From contig NZ_QKZK01000012.1 in assembly GCF_003254275.1 (NCBI RefSeq), positions 62,001 through 126,000 on the forward strand: a stretch of DNA of 64,000 bases, read 5' to 3'. A model generated the notes under the pieces. It did no database searches. It had not been told where the DNA came from and saw only the letters and a program-made list of their open reading frames with translations. A program made the position numbers and the translations under genes. Shown here piece by piece: positions 28,374 through 37,710 of this stretch; position 1 is the stretch's first letter, and each line of letters starts with the position of its first letter. Source of the stretch: Breznakibacter xylanolyticus (GTDB lineage Bacteria > Bacteroidota > Bacteroidia > Bacteroidales > Marinilabiliaceae).

Positions 28374-29153
28374 TTACAGGGTAACCACTGTTCCTGTTGA
28401 AGCATACGATACGTTTGTTTGTCGTTTGCTGACTTGTGCGTAGGCTTGAATTCCTGTACAGTGGTTGAGCATCATCTGTGTGATTTTCATTTTCGACAAT
28501 GTTTGAAGCGTGCTTTCGAGGCGGTGGTCGTGGGTTCCGTTGAGGTGTGTGCCGCCAATAAAAAGGCGAATGAGGTCGCTTTTAGTATGTTTTGTAACGG
28601 TGTTAAGGGTGTTGATGAGCCCTCGGTGTGCGCAACCCGACATGATGACTGCACCTTTATTGTGATGAAGGTACATGACCAGTTCATCATCGAAGGGGTC
28701 AGTCATGAAGCCCTTTGTCGCAGAAATCATCAGTTTGGGATGAAGTGTTTCAAAGCTTGTGTTACGTTCGATGCCCGTGAGTAAAAAAATGCCGGGAGCA
28801 ATTTCGGTGTTTTCCGTTATGAACCGCACCCGTTCTTGATAGGGGGTGACATCGAATGGAAATCCAATGGAGCGGACTAAACCGGTCGATGATGAGAATT
28901 TTTTGTGTGTTGCTTCCTGCTTGAGGAAGACCATTGCGTGTGGATTGAATTTCAGAAACCTCTCAAGGCCTCCCGTATGGTCATAGTGACCGCGACTGAT
29001 AACCACCATGTTTACTTTCATCAGGTCTTCTCCCATGGTCTGGGCATTGTCCATAAATAGGCCTGTTTGTCCGGTGTCAAACAAAATGTGGTGATTGTCG
29101 GTTTTGATGAGAATGGATAACCCATGTTCGGCTTTGAGGCCATTTTTATACAC
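28374..29153 (-). CDS. Metallo-beta-lactamase-fold protein, 5' end probably frame-shifted
   Basis: The product resembles the MBL-fold group annotated near dihydropterin/aminobenzene phosphate synthases, with HILFDTGQTGLFMDNA, MSGCAHRGLINTL and FIGGTHLNG. The metal motif is SRGHYDHTGG, so the first His of HxHxDH is Arg (codon CGC, one transition from CAC). The open frame starts at a GTG (29153), but ten more family-like residues (LVDNIVYKNG) lie in this frame upstream. An ATG at 29184 would give MKII... one base out of frame. Removing one base near 29171-29172 joins them into MKIITLVDNIVYKNG. The gene may be inactive or the assembly may have an extra base. Confidence 0.7.
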   Translation of the reverse strand: MYKNGLKAEHGLSILIKTDNHHILFDTGQTGLFMDNAQTMGEDLMKVNMVVISRGHYDHTGGLERFLKFNPHAMVFLKQEATHKKFSSSTGLVRSIGFPFDVTPYQERVRFITENTEIAPGIFLLTGIERNTSFETLHPKLMISATKGFMTDPFDDELVMYLHHNKGAVIMSGCAHRGLINTLNTVTKHTKSDLIRLFIGGTHLNGTHDHRLESTLQTLSKMKITQMMLNHCTGIQAYAQVSKRQTNVSYASTGTVVTL

Positions 29154-29199
29154 GATATTGTCAACAAGGGTTGATGATTTTCATTTTATTCCCGATTCT

Positions 29200-30576
29200 T
29201 TACATGTCCACCGAATCCAGTTTAGGCAGTGTGTGTTGTAAAAACTGGTCTTTTAATTTGTCGCGACAGTTTTTCAGCGCATAGTCATAATTTCCTGGCT
29301 GCATGCCGATGATTCGGTCGATGGTATCTGCAAAAATTTCGGTTCGGTTGGCATTGTTACTGATGGTGATGCGATAACTGCCATATACCACAAAAACAGA
29401 GTATCCTGTGCCTATTTTTTCATCGCCTTTGATAAATTGCGTTTGAAGGAATACTACATATTCGGCATCTTCGGGGTGGGTTGTGAATATGAAATAACTA
29501 TCGGACAGAAGTGACTTAATTTGGTTGTTGAATGCTGCATGGTAAGTCCCTCCAAATACCTCTTCCGATTGGTTGAACCACGCTTTGACTTTGTTGAGTT
29601 CAAGGATGACCATGGTTTGTGGCACGGCTGAGGCATGAAAAAATATGTTTGTCAACGATTGGTTTTGTATCGAGTTTTGCAGCAGTGATTCCATGTCCAA
29701 ACGTATCTGAAGTTCTTGCACTCGCCGCTTGGACGACAACTGGTTAATGAAGCATGTGGTGCTCCCATCTGCTTCGGTTGATGCTCGATTGGTGATGTCG
29801 CCACCATTGCGTGTCAATTCAAATATAATGGGTAGACCGTGGATGGCACGCAGGGTGTCGGCTTTTGCTCCGAAATGTGCCCTAATTTTTATCGGTTGAC
29901 GCAATTGTTGTGTAAATGCCAGCGTGTAAGTTGTGTGTTCGGGTGTGATGAGGATTTGTTTTAATAGTTGTTGAATGTCCTGGTACAAGGTTGTGCCAAT
30001 GTTAATGCTCCCATCGAATGTTTTGATGGTCAGGTCGTCTTGAAGATGTTTCTCAATGGCTTGTAGCGCCCCAATATAGTGCGAGATGGCTGTTCTGATG
30101 TTGTTTCGTTCAGTGGCACTCCTGGCTGCTTCAATTGATGACCAGGCTGTGCGACGGGCTTTATCCAGTGTCATGTGTCGATTGAGTTCGTATTTGTCCT
30201 TATCCAATTTGAGCATGACCCAGTATTGCGTTTTGTCTTCCCATGTTGTCACTTCGTAGCCTTCAAGTGTTTGTGCTACTGATGTCTGCACGTTCGACTC
30301 GAATGATTCTTTCAGCTCGTAGTTGTTTTCAAATTGGCGCAAAATGGAATTCGCTGATATGGTAACTTGAATTTCGGCTGATAACTCTCTCAAGGCCTGG
30401 TTTCGCGCTTGGGTTGCGTGCTGAAGGTCGTTTGGCTTTTTCATAGCCATTCCAATGCCTATGTACGCATTTGAGTCGGATGGACGTTGCTTAACCCAGG
30501 ATGGTTTACGGGCTGCTTGTGCCGTTAGGGCAAGTAGCAGCATGGTAAGTAATGTCGCAATGGAGAGGTTTCTCAT
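29200..30576 (-). CDS. Secreted LPP20-like protein
   Basis: The 458-residue protein has a signal peptide (LLTMLLLALTAQAA), followed by RKPSWVKQRPSDSNAYIGIGMA and QARNQALRELSAEIQVTI, a pattern seen in LPP20-type envelope proteins. The rest is predicted alpha/beta with a beta-rich second half (FVVYGSYRITISNN). There is no lipobox Cys, so it is probably periplasmic or exported rather than a lipoprotein. Function is unknown. Genes on both sides have the same orientation, 20-50 bases apart. Confidence 0.65.
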   Translation of the reverse strand: MRNLSIATLLTMLLLALTAQAARKPSWVKQRPSDSNAYIGIGMAMKKPNDLQHATQARNQALRELSAEIQVTISANSILRQFENNYELKESFESNVQTSVAQTLEGYEVTTWEDKTQYWVMLKLDKDKYELNRHMTLDKARRTAWSSIEAARSATERNNIRTAISHYIGALQAIEKHLQDDLTIKTFDGSINIGTTLYQDIQQLLKQILITPEHTTYTLAFTQQLRQPIKIRAHFGAKADTLRAIHGLPIIFELTRNGGDITNRASTEADGSTTCFINQLSSKRRVQELQIRLDMESLLQNSIQNQSLTNIFFHASAVPQTMVILELNKVKAWFNQSEEVFGGTYHAAFNNQIKSLLSDSYFIFTTHPEDAEYVVFLQTQFIKGDEKIGTGYSVFVVYGSYRITISNNANRTEIFADTIDRIIGMQPGNYDYALKNCRDKLKDQFLQHTLPKLDSVDM

Positions 30577-30596
30577 AAAACAAAGGATGTGTGATT

Positions 30597-31082
30597 TTAT
30601 AAATCGCTGTCGTCGTTGGTTAATTTGTTGATGGTTTGGAGTATCGCATCTGTCTCAAACCCTTTTGATGTCCCAAAACGGAGTAAGGCCGATTTGGTTT
30701 GCCAGGGGTCTTTGTTCTTGATTTGCCTAAGCTTAACTGTTAGTATTTCTTTGATGACAATGGCGTAATCTGCATCGTCAATGGTTTGAAGCGCCTCTTG
30801 TATAATGTCCTGTTCAATGCCTTTTCTGGATAGTTCAAATGCAATTTTGCGTTTTCCCCATTTGTTGAACCGGAATTTATCTTTGACAAAGAAAGAGGCA
30901 AAGCGTTGATGGTCAATAAATCGTTCGTTAATGAGCGTTTGTATAATCCACGCCATCTCATCGGTTGAGAGATCCCATTTTTCAAGTTTGGTGCGAATGT
31001 CGCTCACGCTTTTTTCGCCGGCCGAGCAGAGGGCTGCGGCTTTGTTTAGTGCCGATTTGACTTCGTCTCTTATTTGATCCAT
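30597..31082 (-). CDS. recX: Regulatory protein RecX
   Basis: The 161-residue all-helical protein matches RecX repeats: CSAGEKSVSDIRTKLEKW, INERFIDHQRFASFFVKDK, then KWGKRKIAFELSRKGI. RecX binds RecA filaments and limits their growth. recA is not in the window. The start overlaps the end of the aldehyde dehydrogenase gene by 13 bases. Confidence 0.9.
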   Translation of the reverse strand: MDQIRDEVKSALNKAAALCSAGEKSVSDIRTKLEKWDLSTDEMAWIIQTLINERFIDHQRFASFFVKDKFRFNKWGKRKIAFELSRKGIEQDIIQEALQTIDDADYAIVIKEILTVKLRQIKNKDPWQTKSALLRFGTSKGFETDAILQTINKLTNDDSDL

Positions 31083-32437
31083 ATGGTTTTCACGTTACAA
31101 AATTCCAGCACTCCTTCGCGCGAGAGTTTCCGTCCATAGCCGCTGTCGTTGATTCCACCAAATGGTAATCGCGGATCGGAGCGAACCATGTCATTAACGA
31201 AGCAACAGCCGGCGTCGAGTTCTTCTTCAGCCAATTTCTGTGCCAAAGTAATATTGTTGGTAAAGATGGCCGATCCTAGCCCGAAGGAGGTATCATTGGC
31301 AATCGCCACCGCTTCGTGATGGTCTTTGACTTTAATAATCGATGCTACCGGTCCAAATAACTCTTCGTGCCACGCCGGCATTCCCGGACGCAAATCCGCG
31401 AGGACGGTGGGTGGGTAAAAATACCCCGAAGTTTCTGGTAGAATGCCTCCTGTGAGTAGTGTTGCTCCTTTGTCGAGGCTTTTAATGACCTGCATGTGCA
31501 GGTCATCGCGTAGATTCATTCGTGCCATGGGGCCAATCTGCGTATTCTCATCCAATGGGTTGCCCATGTGAGCCGTTCGCATACTGTGCACAAAACGATC
31601 AACAAAGGAATCGTATATGTTTTCTTCAATAATGAATCGTTTGGCACCAATGCAACTTTGTCCTGCATTGAGAAGTCGCCCGCTGATGCTTTTTTGAACC
31701 GCATTGTCGATATCGGCATCTGCCAGTATGATGTATGGGTCGCTGCCGCCAAGCTCCATGACGGTTTTTTTTAGGTGCCGCCCTGCTTGTTGTGCCACTG
31801 TTCGCCCCACCTCTGTGCTGCCGGTGAGACTGATGCCTTTTATTTTTCGATGGTTTATCAACACCTCTACTTTCTGGCCGGTGATGAGCAACGACTGAAA
31901 AACATGCTCGGGGAACCCTGAGTCTTTAAACAGTTTTTCGATGGCGATGGAACAGCCCGAAACGTTGGCCGCATGTTTGAGCAGGATCGTGTTGCCTGAT
32001 GTAAGTGCGGGGATGGCACATCGGAATACCTGCCAAAACGGGAAATTCCATGGCATGATTGCAAGAATGGGACCCAATGGTCGGTAACAGACATATGATT
32101 GGCTGGCTTCGGTTATTATCCTTTTGGGTGCGATGAATTCTTCCCCATTTGATGCATAATAACGGCACAAATGTTCACATTTTGAGATTTCGGCTCTTGC
32201 TTCCCGAATGGTTTTTCCCATTTCAAGGGTAATCAGTTGTGCCAGTGGCTCATTGTGCTTGTTTAGTGCATTAGCCAATTGGGTGAATAGGGCAACTCTT
32301 TCTCTAATTGGTGTTTTTTTCCAAGTCTGAAAGGCATCATTGCTCCATTGTACCCTCTGTTCGATTTCCTCGAATGGCGTTTCCGGATATTCACCTATCA
32401 ATTCGCCTGTTGCGGGATTAATGCTTCTAAGTAGCAT
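31070..32437 (-). CDS. NAD(P)-dependent aldehyde dehydrogenase (succinate-semialdehyde type)
   Basis: The 455-residue enzyme oxidises an aldehyde to the acid. It starts with SINPATGELIGEYPET, has PWNFPFWQVFRCAIPALTSG, LTGSTEVGRTVAQQAG, the general-base Glu in VMELGGSDPYI and the catalytic Cys in NAGQSCIGAKRFI. The short N-terminus and overall pattern fit the succinate-semialdehyde dehydrogenase subgroup, but the substrate is not certain. It is the first gene of a short unit with recX. Confidence 0.9.
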   Translation of the reverse strand: MLLRSINPATGELIGEYPETPFEEIEQRVQWSNDAFQTWKKTPIRERVALFTQLANALNKHNEPLAQLITLEMGKTIREARAEISKCEHLCRYYASNGEEFIAPKRIITEASQSYVCYRPLGPILAIMPWNFPFWQVFRCAIPALTSGNTILLKHAANVSGCSIAIEKLFKDSGFPEHVFQSLLITGQKVEVLINHRKIKGISLTGSTEVGRTVAQQAGRHLKKTVMELGGSDPYIILADADIDNAVQKSISGRLLNAGQSCIGAKRFIIEENIYDSFVDRFVHSMRTAHMGNPLDENTQIGPMARMNLRDDLHMQVIKSLDKGATLLTGGILPETSGYFYPPTVLADLRPGMPAWHEELFGPVASIIKVKDHHEAVAIANDTSFGLGSAIFTNNITLAQKLAEEELDAGCCFVNDMVRSDPRLPFGGINDSGYGRKLSREGVLEFCNVKTIWIK

Positions 32438-32824
32438 GGTTTGTTGGTGGGGTTGATGTTTATTTTGATATTGCCATGCAATTATTGGTATTCCATCGTG
32501 AGGCTAACAGCACTGTTTGAAATATAATTCCGGGAAACAAAATGTGGTAGATTAAATCATCGCACTGATTGTTATGAATAAACCGATGAATGAGATTGTG
32601 ATGCTATTCGGTTTTGTGGATGTGTGATGTTTTATTCTTCAATTTGATTCCGGTTGCTGTATTTATGGGGCGTGATTTCGAGAGTGCGCTAAGACGGTCG
32701 ATTATTTAAGCTCGTGTCAATAACCTCTTTTTTGAATAAATGAGTAATCGCCTTAATGGAGAGAGGGAAATGAAAGGGTGGATTTTAATTATTTTGATTC
32801 CCCATGGAATATGGACCGGATCCA
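32438..32824. other. Intergenic region without recognised features
   Basis: This 387-base stretch between the aldehyde dehydrogenase start and the end of the nuclease-family gene has stops in all frames. I see no RNA gene, repeat or strong hairpin in it. It should contain the leftward promoter for the aldehyde dehydrogenase unit, but no clear TAnnTTTG element is visible. Confidence 0.5.
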
Positions 32825-33421
32825 TTATTTTTCCTCTTCGCGATCGCGTTTGTTAATTTCATCTCGTATCTCAGAGGCTTTTTCATATTCCTCATTACTG
32901 ATGGCTTCGTCCAATAATTCCTGGAGCTCGGCAATCGATTTTTTCTCGTATTTAGTAATCGGTTTGCCTTGGGTTTTACTTTTTGATGCTTCTTTTTTGC
33001 TCACTTCAAGTACAATCCCTGCTTTTTCAATGATGTCTTCGTAGGTGTAAATTGGACAATCAAAACGAAGAGCCAGAGCTACGGCATCTGAAGTGCGAGA
33101 GTCAATACGTGTCTCTTCTGAATTGTGAATGCAAACCAGCTCCGAAAAGAAAATCCCTTCTTCCAGTTTGTATATTACCACTTCTGTGATTTGAATGTCA
33201 AATGTTGCAGCAAAGTTGTAAAATAAGTCGTGCGTCAGTGGGCGTGGAGGTTCTAAGCCCTCCAGTTTGATTGCGATGGATTGCGCTTCAATTCCCCCAA
33301 TGATAATTGGAATGCGACGGTCGCCTTCCTCTTCTGCCAGAACGAGCGCGTAAGCGCCCGATTGTGTTTGGCTGTATGACAACCCTAAAATATTTAATCT
33401 GACCTTCTTGAATTTGTCCAT
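32825..33421 (-). CDS. Bifunctional nuclease family protein (DUF151) with UVR motif
   Basis: From the ATG at 33421 the 198-residue protein has an N-terminal DUF151/BFN domain (VRLNILGLSYSQTQSGAYAL, RRIPIIIGGIEAQSIAIKLEG, SRTSDAVALALRFDCPIY) and a C-terminal UVR-type helical hairpin (about 165-190, LQELLDEAISNEEYEKAS). Plant and bacterial BFN proteins have been reported to cleave DNA and RNA; the role here is not known. The longer frame to 33466 adds 15 residues that do not fit the family. Confidence 0.85.
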   Translation of the reverse strand: MDKFKKVRLNILGLSYSQTQSGAYALVLAEEEGDRRIPIIIGGIEAQSIAIKLEGLEPPRPLTHDLFYNFAATFDIQITEVVIYKLEEGIFFSELVCIHNSEETRIDSRTSDAVALALRFDCPIYTYEDIIEKAGIVLEVSKKEASKSKTQGKPITKYEKKSIAELQELLDEAISNEEYEKASEIRDEINKRDREEEK

Positions 33422-33608
33422 GTTGACGTTTGGCAATGTGGATTTCAGTTCTGCTCTTGTTAACAAATATATGAAATCATTTTTTGATTTGTTGGTTTTC
33501 TTTTTCTATCGTCGTTTTTTTGTGTCTTTCCTCATGTTTTTTACCTTTTTAAAATACAGTGCTAGTGTTAATTCATCCCACTGAAATAGAAAATTTGAAG
33601 AAGAACTG

Positions 33609-33637
33609 TTTGTGCTTTGATTTTTTTTCTATTTTTG
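33609..33637 (+). promoter_or_regulatory. Bacteroidota-type promoter for rplU-rpmA
   Basis: TATTTTTG at 33630-33637 matches the -7 consensus TAnnTTTG and TTTG at 33609-33612 fits the -33 element, 17 bases apart. About 85 bases of leader then precede the rplU ATG at 33728. The leader (33650-33715) could carry ribosomal-protein regulation, but I see no diagnostic structure. Confidence 0.6.
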
Positions 33638-33727
33638 CAGTCCGTATTCTTCGGTAGGGTTCTAAAAAGAGGCTGACAGAGAGTGTTTTAAGCCCACCTT
33701 ACGGAGTTAATTATAAAGTCATTTATC

Positions 33728-34039
33728 ATGTACGCAATTGTTGATATTGCAGGACAGCAGTTTAAGGTTGAAGCCAACCGTAAAATTTTTGTTCATCGTT
33801 TGAGCGCTGAAGAAGGCGCATCTGTTGAATTTGAAAAAGTTCTTTTGATTGACAACAATGGTTCAATCAACATTGGTGCTCCTGTAATTGCAGGTGCTAA
33901 AGTAAAAGCCACTGTGCTTTCGCATGTAAAAGGCGATAAAGTGATTGTTTTCAAGAAAAAACGTCGTAAAGGCTACAAAAAGAAAAACGGTCACCGTCAG
34001 TGTTTTACACAAATCCAAATTGAAAGTATTCAAGGTTGA
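33728..34039 (+). CDS. rplU: 50S ribosomal protein L21
   Basis: The 103-residue protein has the L21 pattern [23 protein letters not shown] and the basic C-terminal [19 protein letters not shown] followed by QIQIESI. It binds 23S rRNA in the large subunit. It is the first gene of the rplU-rpmA pair, 23 bases ahead of rpmA. Confidence 0.97.
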   Translation: MYAIVDIAGQQFKVEANRKIFVHRLSAEEGASVEFEKVLLIDNNGSINIGAPVIAGAKVKATVLSHVKGDKVIVFKKKRRKGYKKKNGHRQCFTQIQIESIQG

Positions 34040-34062
34040 TAATCGAAAAAAATTAGAATAAC

Positions 34063-34326
34063 ATGGCACACAAGAAGGGCGTCGGTAGTTCCAAGAACGG
34101 TCGTGAATCGGAAAGTAAACGACTTGGCGTAAAAGTATTTGGTGGTCAGTTGGCTAAAGCAGGGAATATCATTGTTCGTCAACGTGGCACACAACATCAC
34201 CCCGGTGTAAACGTAGGTATTGGTAAAGACCATACATTATTTGCATTGGTTGACGGTACTGTAACATTCCGGAAGAAAAAGGACAACAAATCTTATGTAT
34301 CTGTTGAGCCCGCAGTGGCACAATAA
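34063..34326 (+). CDS. rpmA: 50S ribosomal protein L27
   Basis: The 87-residue protein begins [16 protein letters not shown] and has [24 protein letters not shown] in the core. Its N-terminal tail reaches the peptidyl transferase centre. There is no extra N-terminal cleavage peptide of the Firmicutes type. It follows rplU, as in most bacteria. Confidence 0.97.
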   Translation: MAHKKGVGSSKNGRESESKRLGVKVFGGQLAKAGNIIVRQRGTQHHPGVNVGIGKDHTLFALVDGTVTFRKKKDNKSYVSVEPAVAQ

Positions 34327-34352
34327 CTTTCTTCTGAAAATCTTATTGAATG

Positions 34353-34397
34353 TCCTGATTTTATTACTTTCGTAATGAATTCAGGATTTTCTTTTTT
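34353..34397 (+). terminator. Rho-independent terminator after rpmA
   Basis: TCCTGA (34353-34358) pairs with TCAGGA (34381-34386), and ATTAC pairs with GTAAT around a TTTC loop. The stem is followed by TTTTCTTTTTT. It lies 26 bases after the rpmA stop and separates the ribosomal genes from serS. Confidence 0.75.
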
Positions 34398-34426
34398 GTT
34401 TTATTTACCATTTCATATTTTGATTC

Positions 34427-35698
34427 ATGCTGACCCTAAAGTATATTCAGGAAAACCGTGATGAGGTTATTCAGCGGTTGAAAATAAAACGTTTTGATGC
34501 TACTGCTATCGTGGATGCCATTGTTCGTCTTGATGAGCAGCGCAAGTCCCTACAGGTTATGGCTGATGCCAAATTGGCCGAAGCCAATGCTATCTCTAAG
34601 CAGGTTGGTGCGTTGATGCAGTCCGGCAGAAAAGATGAAGCTGAATCAATGAAACAGCAAACCGCAGCCTTGAAGGATGCCATTAAGGAGTTGCAAGCTG
34701 CTCAAAATCAGACTGAAGTTGAGTTGCAGCAGCAATTGGTGTTGCTGCCAAATACACCCCATGTCTCTGTTCCTGAGGGTAATGGAGCCGATGATAATGA
34801 GGTGGTGAGTGAAGGTGGTCTTATTCCCCAGCTTCAAGATGCCTTGCCTCATTGGGATTTGGCAAAAAAATATGACATTATTGATTTTGAGTTGGGTGTG
34901 AAGCTTACCGGTGCCGGTTTTCCTGTTTATAAAGGAAAAGGAGCTCGTTTGCAGCGTGCTTTAATCAGTTTTTTTCTCGACGAAGCATTTAAAGCCGGTT
35001 ATCTTGAAGTGCAACCGCCGCTGATGGTGAACGAAGATTCCGGTTTTGGAACCGGTCAATTACCCGATAAAGAAGGGCAAATGTATCATGCAACCCTTGA
35101 TAATCTTTACCTCATTCCCACGGCAGAGGTTCCTGTAACTAACATTTATCGAGATGTTATTCTTAAGGAATCCGATTTCCCGATAAAAAATTGTGCATAT
35201 TCTGCATGTTTTCGTCGTGAAGCCGGATCTTATGGTAAGGATGTTCGTGGGTTGAACAGACTTCATCAATTCGATAAGGTCGAAATTGTGCAAATCGCTC
35301 ATCCCGATAGTTCATATCAAGTGTTGGACGGAATGGTTGCTCATGTGCAAGGCTTGGTTGAAAAACTGGAGTTGCCTTGGCGGATACTTCGCTTATGTGG
35401 GGGCGATATGAGTTTTTCTTCTGCTTTGACCTTCGATTTTGAAGTGTATTCTGCAGCTCAAGGTCGATGGTTGGAGGTGAGTTCTGTGTCAAATTTTGAG
35501 ACCTTTCAGGCCAATCGGCTCAAATGTCGCTTTAAAGAGACAGAGGGCAAAGGCACCCGTTTGGCTCATACACTAAATGGTAGTGCGCTGGCTCTCCCGC
35601 GTATCGTCGCAGCTCTTCTCGAAAACAATCAAACCCCTCAGGGGATTCGTATCCCTGCTGTCTTGGTGCCATATTGTGGATTTGATTTGATTAATTAA
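34427..35698 (+). CDS. serS: Seryl-tRNA synthetase
   Basis: The 423-residue class II synthetase has an N-terminal coiled-coil arm (about 25-110) that contacts tRNA-Ser and a catalytic domain with motif 2 (CFRREAGSYGKDVRGL) and motif 3 (NGSALALPRIVAALLENNQ). LIPTAEVPVTN and LEVSSVSNFETFQ are also typical. It charges tRNA-Ser with serine. Length is normal and a strong terminator follows. Confidence 0.97.
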   Translation: MLTLKYIQENRDEVIQRLKIKRFDATAIVDAIVRLDEQRKSLQVMADAKLAEANAISKQVGALMQSGRKDEAESMKQQTAALKDAIKELQAAQNQTEVELQQQLVLLPNTPHVSVPEGNGADDNEVVSEGGLIPQLQDALPHWDLAKKYDIIDFELGVKLTGAGFPVYKGKGARLQRALISFFLDEAFKAGYLEVQPPLMVNEDSGFGTGQLPDKEGQMYHATLDNLYLIPTAEVPVTNIYRDVILKESDFPIKNCAYSACFRREAGSYGKDVRGLNRLHQFDKVEIVQIAHPDSSYQVLDGMVAHVQGLVEKLELPWRILRLCGGDMSFSSALTFDFEVYSAAQGRWLEVSSVSNFETFQANRLKCRFKETEGKGTRLAHTLNGSALALPRIVAALLENNQTPQGIRIPAVLVPYCGFDLIN

Positions 35699-35714
35699 TG
35701 ATATTCAAACCGAT

Positions 35715-35760
35715 AGAGGTTGTTTCCCGATGTGAAATGTGGAGACAACCTCTTTTTTTT
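35715..35760 (+). terminator. Rho-independent terminator after serS
   Basis: A 9-bp perfect stem AGAGGTTGT / ACAACCTCT (35715-35723 and 35745-35753) with a 21-base loop is followed by a run of eight or more T residues. It ends the serS transcript. Confidence 0.85.
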
Positions 35761-35767
35761 TATTTAA

Positions 35768-36070
35768 ATGTTCGTATTTAATACAACTTTTCTGGTTCAA
35801 CCTTCTGTATTCCAATCGTGGATCGATTGGTTACACAATAGCTATTGCGGATGCATTAGTAAGGATTTGTCAATTTCAGGATATGAAATTTTTGAAGTAA
35901 TGACAATTCAAGAGGACGGGAGTCATACTGTCTCCGTTCAATGGCGTTGTCAAGATGTTAGTTTAGTAGATAAACTTCAGGTGGCGTCTGATAAATATTG
36001 TCGTTTGATGGGTTCTAAGTTTGGCGAACGATGCCTGGCTTTTAGTTCAGTGCTTAAGAAACTTCAATAA
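35768..36070 (+). CDS. DUF4286 family protein
   Basis: The 100-residue protein starts with [22 protein letters not shown] and is predicted alpha/beta with a ferredoxin-like pattern. It fits DUF4286, a small Bacteroidota family often placed just before ruvC. Its stop codon shares one base with the ruvC start (TAATG), so the two are coupled. Function is unknown; context suggests a link with recombination or simple co-expression. Confidence 0.7.
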   Translation: MFVFNTTFLVQPSVFQSWIDWLHNSYCGCISKDLSISGYEIFEVMTIQEDGSHTVSVQWRCQDVSLVDKLQVASDKYCRLMGSKFGERCLAFSSVLKKLQ

Positions 36071-36645
36071 TGGCTGAAACGACCGATAAAATTATCATAG
36101 GTATTGATCCCGGCACCACCGTGATGGGATACGGTGTGATACAGGTGGTTGGGAAAACACCAAAATTATTGGCATTAGGGGTACTTGAGTTGCATAAATA
36201 TTCAGATCATTATCTCAAATTAAGGAAGATATTTGAACGTATCACTCAGTTAGTTGAAACATATTCTCCTGATGAAATGGCGATTGAAGCGCCATTTTTT
36301 GGGAAAAATGTACAGTCGATGCTCAAGCTTGGGCGTGCACAAGGTGTAGCCATGGCAGCTGCATTGGTGAAAAATATTCCCATTTTTGAATATGCCCCCT
36401 TAAGAGTCAAGCAAGCGATCACCGGGAGTGGTGCCGCTTCAAAAGAACAGGTTGCTGCTATGTTACAACAAATTCTTAACTTCTCGGACTTGCCAAAATA
36501 TCTTGATGCAACTGATGGGTTAGGCGTTGCTTTGTGTCATCATTTCCAAAATCAGCAGGTGATTGGGGGAGAAGGGGCTAAATCGTGGAAAGAATTTATT
36601 TCAAAGAATCCCCAAAAAGTGACAACCCGTCGTCACAAATTATGA
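36070..36645 (+). CDS. ruvC: Holliday junction resolvase RuvC
   Basis: The 191-residue endonuclease has the four acidic active-site residues in context: [16 protein letters not shown] (Asp), [19 protein letters not shown] (Glu) and [16 protein letters not shown] (two Asp). It resolves four-way junctions together with RuvAB. The gene ends tail-to-tail with atpG, sharing six bases (36640-36645), with no terminator between them. Confidence 0.95.
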   Translation: MAETTDKIIIGIDPGTTVMGYGVIQVVGKTPKLLALGVLELHKYSDHYLKLRKIFERITQLVETYSPDEMAIEAPFFGKNVQSMLKLGRAQGVAMAAALVKNIPIFEYAPLRVKQAITGSGAASKEQVAAMLQQILNFSDLPKYLDATDGLGVALCHHFQNQQVIGGEGAKSWKEFISKNPQKVTTRRHKL

Positions 36646-37515
36646 ACTGCTTTTAAGAGCTTCTGCTCCTCCAACGATTTCCAGGATTTCATTTGTAATA
36701 GCAGTTTGTCTGGCTTTGTTGTACATCAATTGTAAATCTGAGATGAGTTCAGTGGCATTATCGGTTGCTTTGTGCATGCTAGTCATGCGTGCACCATGTT
36801 CTGCGGCTACCGATTCGAGTGCCCATCTGTAAAATGTTGATTTTAGTGTTTTGGGAATCAACATTTCTAAAACATCTTCGGTGCTTGGTTCAAAAATGAA
36901 CGGCACTTCGGCAGTTTGACCCTTTGTGTCAATCTGAATTGGGAGAAACTGTTCGATGGTCACATTTTGAACTGCTGCATTGATAAACTCGTTGTAAATC
37001 ACGAGGACTTTATCGTATTTTTCATCGATAAATGTCTGTATGATATTTTCGGCAATTTCAGAACAAGGTGCATAGCGTAATTCACTTAATACATCGTTGT
37101 GTGATTCAATGACATTGAATCCATGGGCGTTTAAGGCTTTATAGCCTTGTTTCCCAATTGCAATAATATCTACGGCATGGTTGTGGTGTAAGGCTTTGAA
37201 ATCTTCTTTGATGAGCCGCTCGGTTTGTTTGATGACATTGGCATTAAACGCACCACACAATCCTCTATTAGACGTGATCACTACCACCAAAAGGCGATCA
37301 ACAATACTTGTTCTTGAGTATTTCCATAGAGCCTGATTGTCTAGATTGAGCGTCGATAAAATGTAATTTAAACCATCAGCATAGGGGCGGAATGCAATAA
37401 TCTGATCGTGTGATTTTTTGAATTTTGCCGCCGATACCATTTTCATGGCACTGGTTACTTGGCGAGTGGTTTTGACACTGCTGATCCGGATTCTTATGTC
37501 TTTAAGATTGGCCAT
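36640..37515 (-). CDS. atpG: ATP synthase F1 subunit gamma
   Basis: The 291-residue rotor subunit starts with [21 protein letters not shown] and ends with [20 protein letters not shown], the two helices of the central stalk; [15 protein letters not shown] is the conserved Rossmann-like core. It is the last gene of the atpBEFHAG cluster. A 195-base gap separates it from atpA, unusually wide for this operon, with nothing recognisable except a repeat copy at 37551-37573. Confidence 0.96.
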   Translation of the reverse strand: MANLKDIRIRISSVKTTRQVTSAMKMVSAAKFKKSHDQIIAFRPYADGLNYILSTLNLDNQALWKYSRTSIVDRLLVVVITSNRGLCGAFNANVIKQTERLIKEDFKALHHNHAVDIIAIGKQGYKALNAHGFNVIESHNDVLSELRYAPCSEIAENIIQTFIDEKYDKVLVIYNEFINAAVQNVTIEQFLPIQIDTKGQTAEVPFIFEPSTEDVLEMLIPKTLKSTFYRWALESVAAEHGARMTSMHKATDNATELISDLQLMYNKARQTAITNEILEIVGGAEALKSSS

Positions 37516-37550
37516 AGGATTACATCTGTGTGTGTAATTTGTTTTTTAGC

Positions 37551-37573
37551 GGTCAGATGGAACTCGCCAATAT
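37551..37573 (+). repeat. GGTCAnATGGAACTC dispersed element, copy 2
   Basis: GGTCAGATGGAACTCGCCAA lies in the unusually wide 195-base gap between atpA and atpG, 36 bases before the leftward atpG start. Together with copy 1 it suggests insertion of a small element just upstream of leftward genes. Confidence 0.65.
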
Positions 37574-37710
37574 TTCTTTTACTCTGCCTGAGAAAATCAT
37601 ACTCACGCCTTAATTCGTATTACTAAAGCATTTTTCATTGACCATATTGAAGATGTAGCTCTGCAATTATGAATATCTATTATCAAGCTCAATTGCTGAA
37701 GAATATTTCA

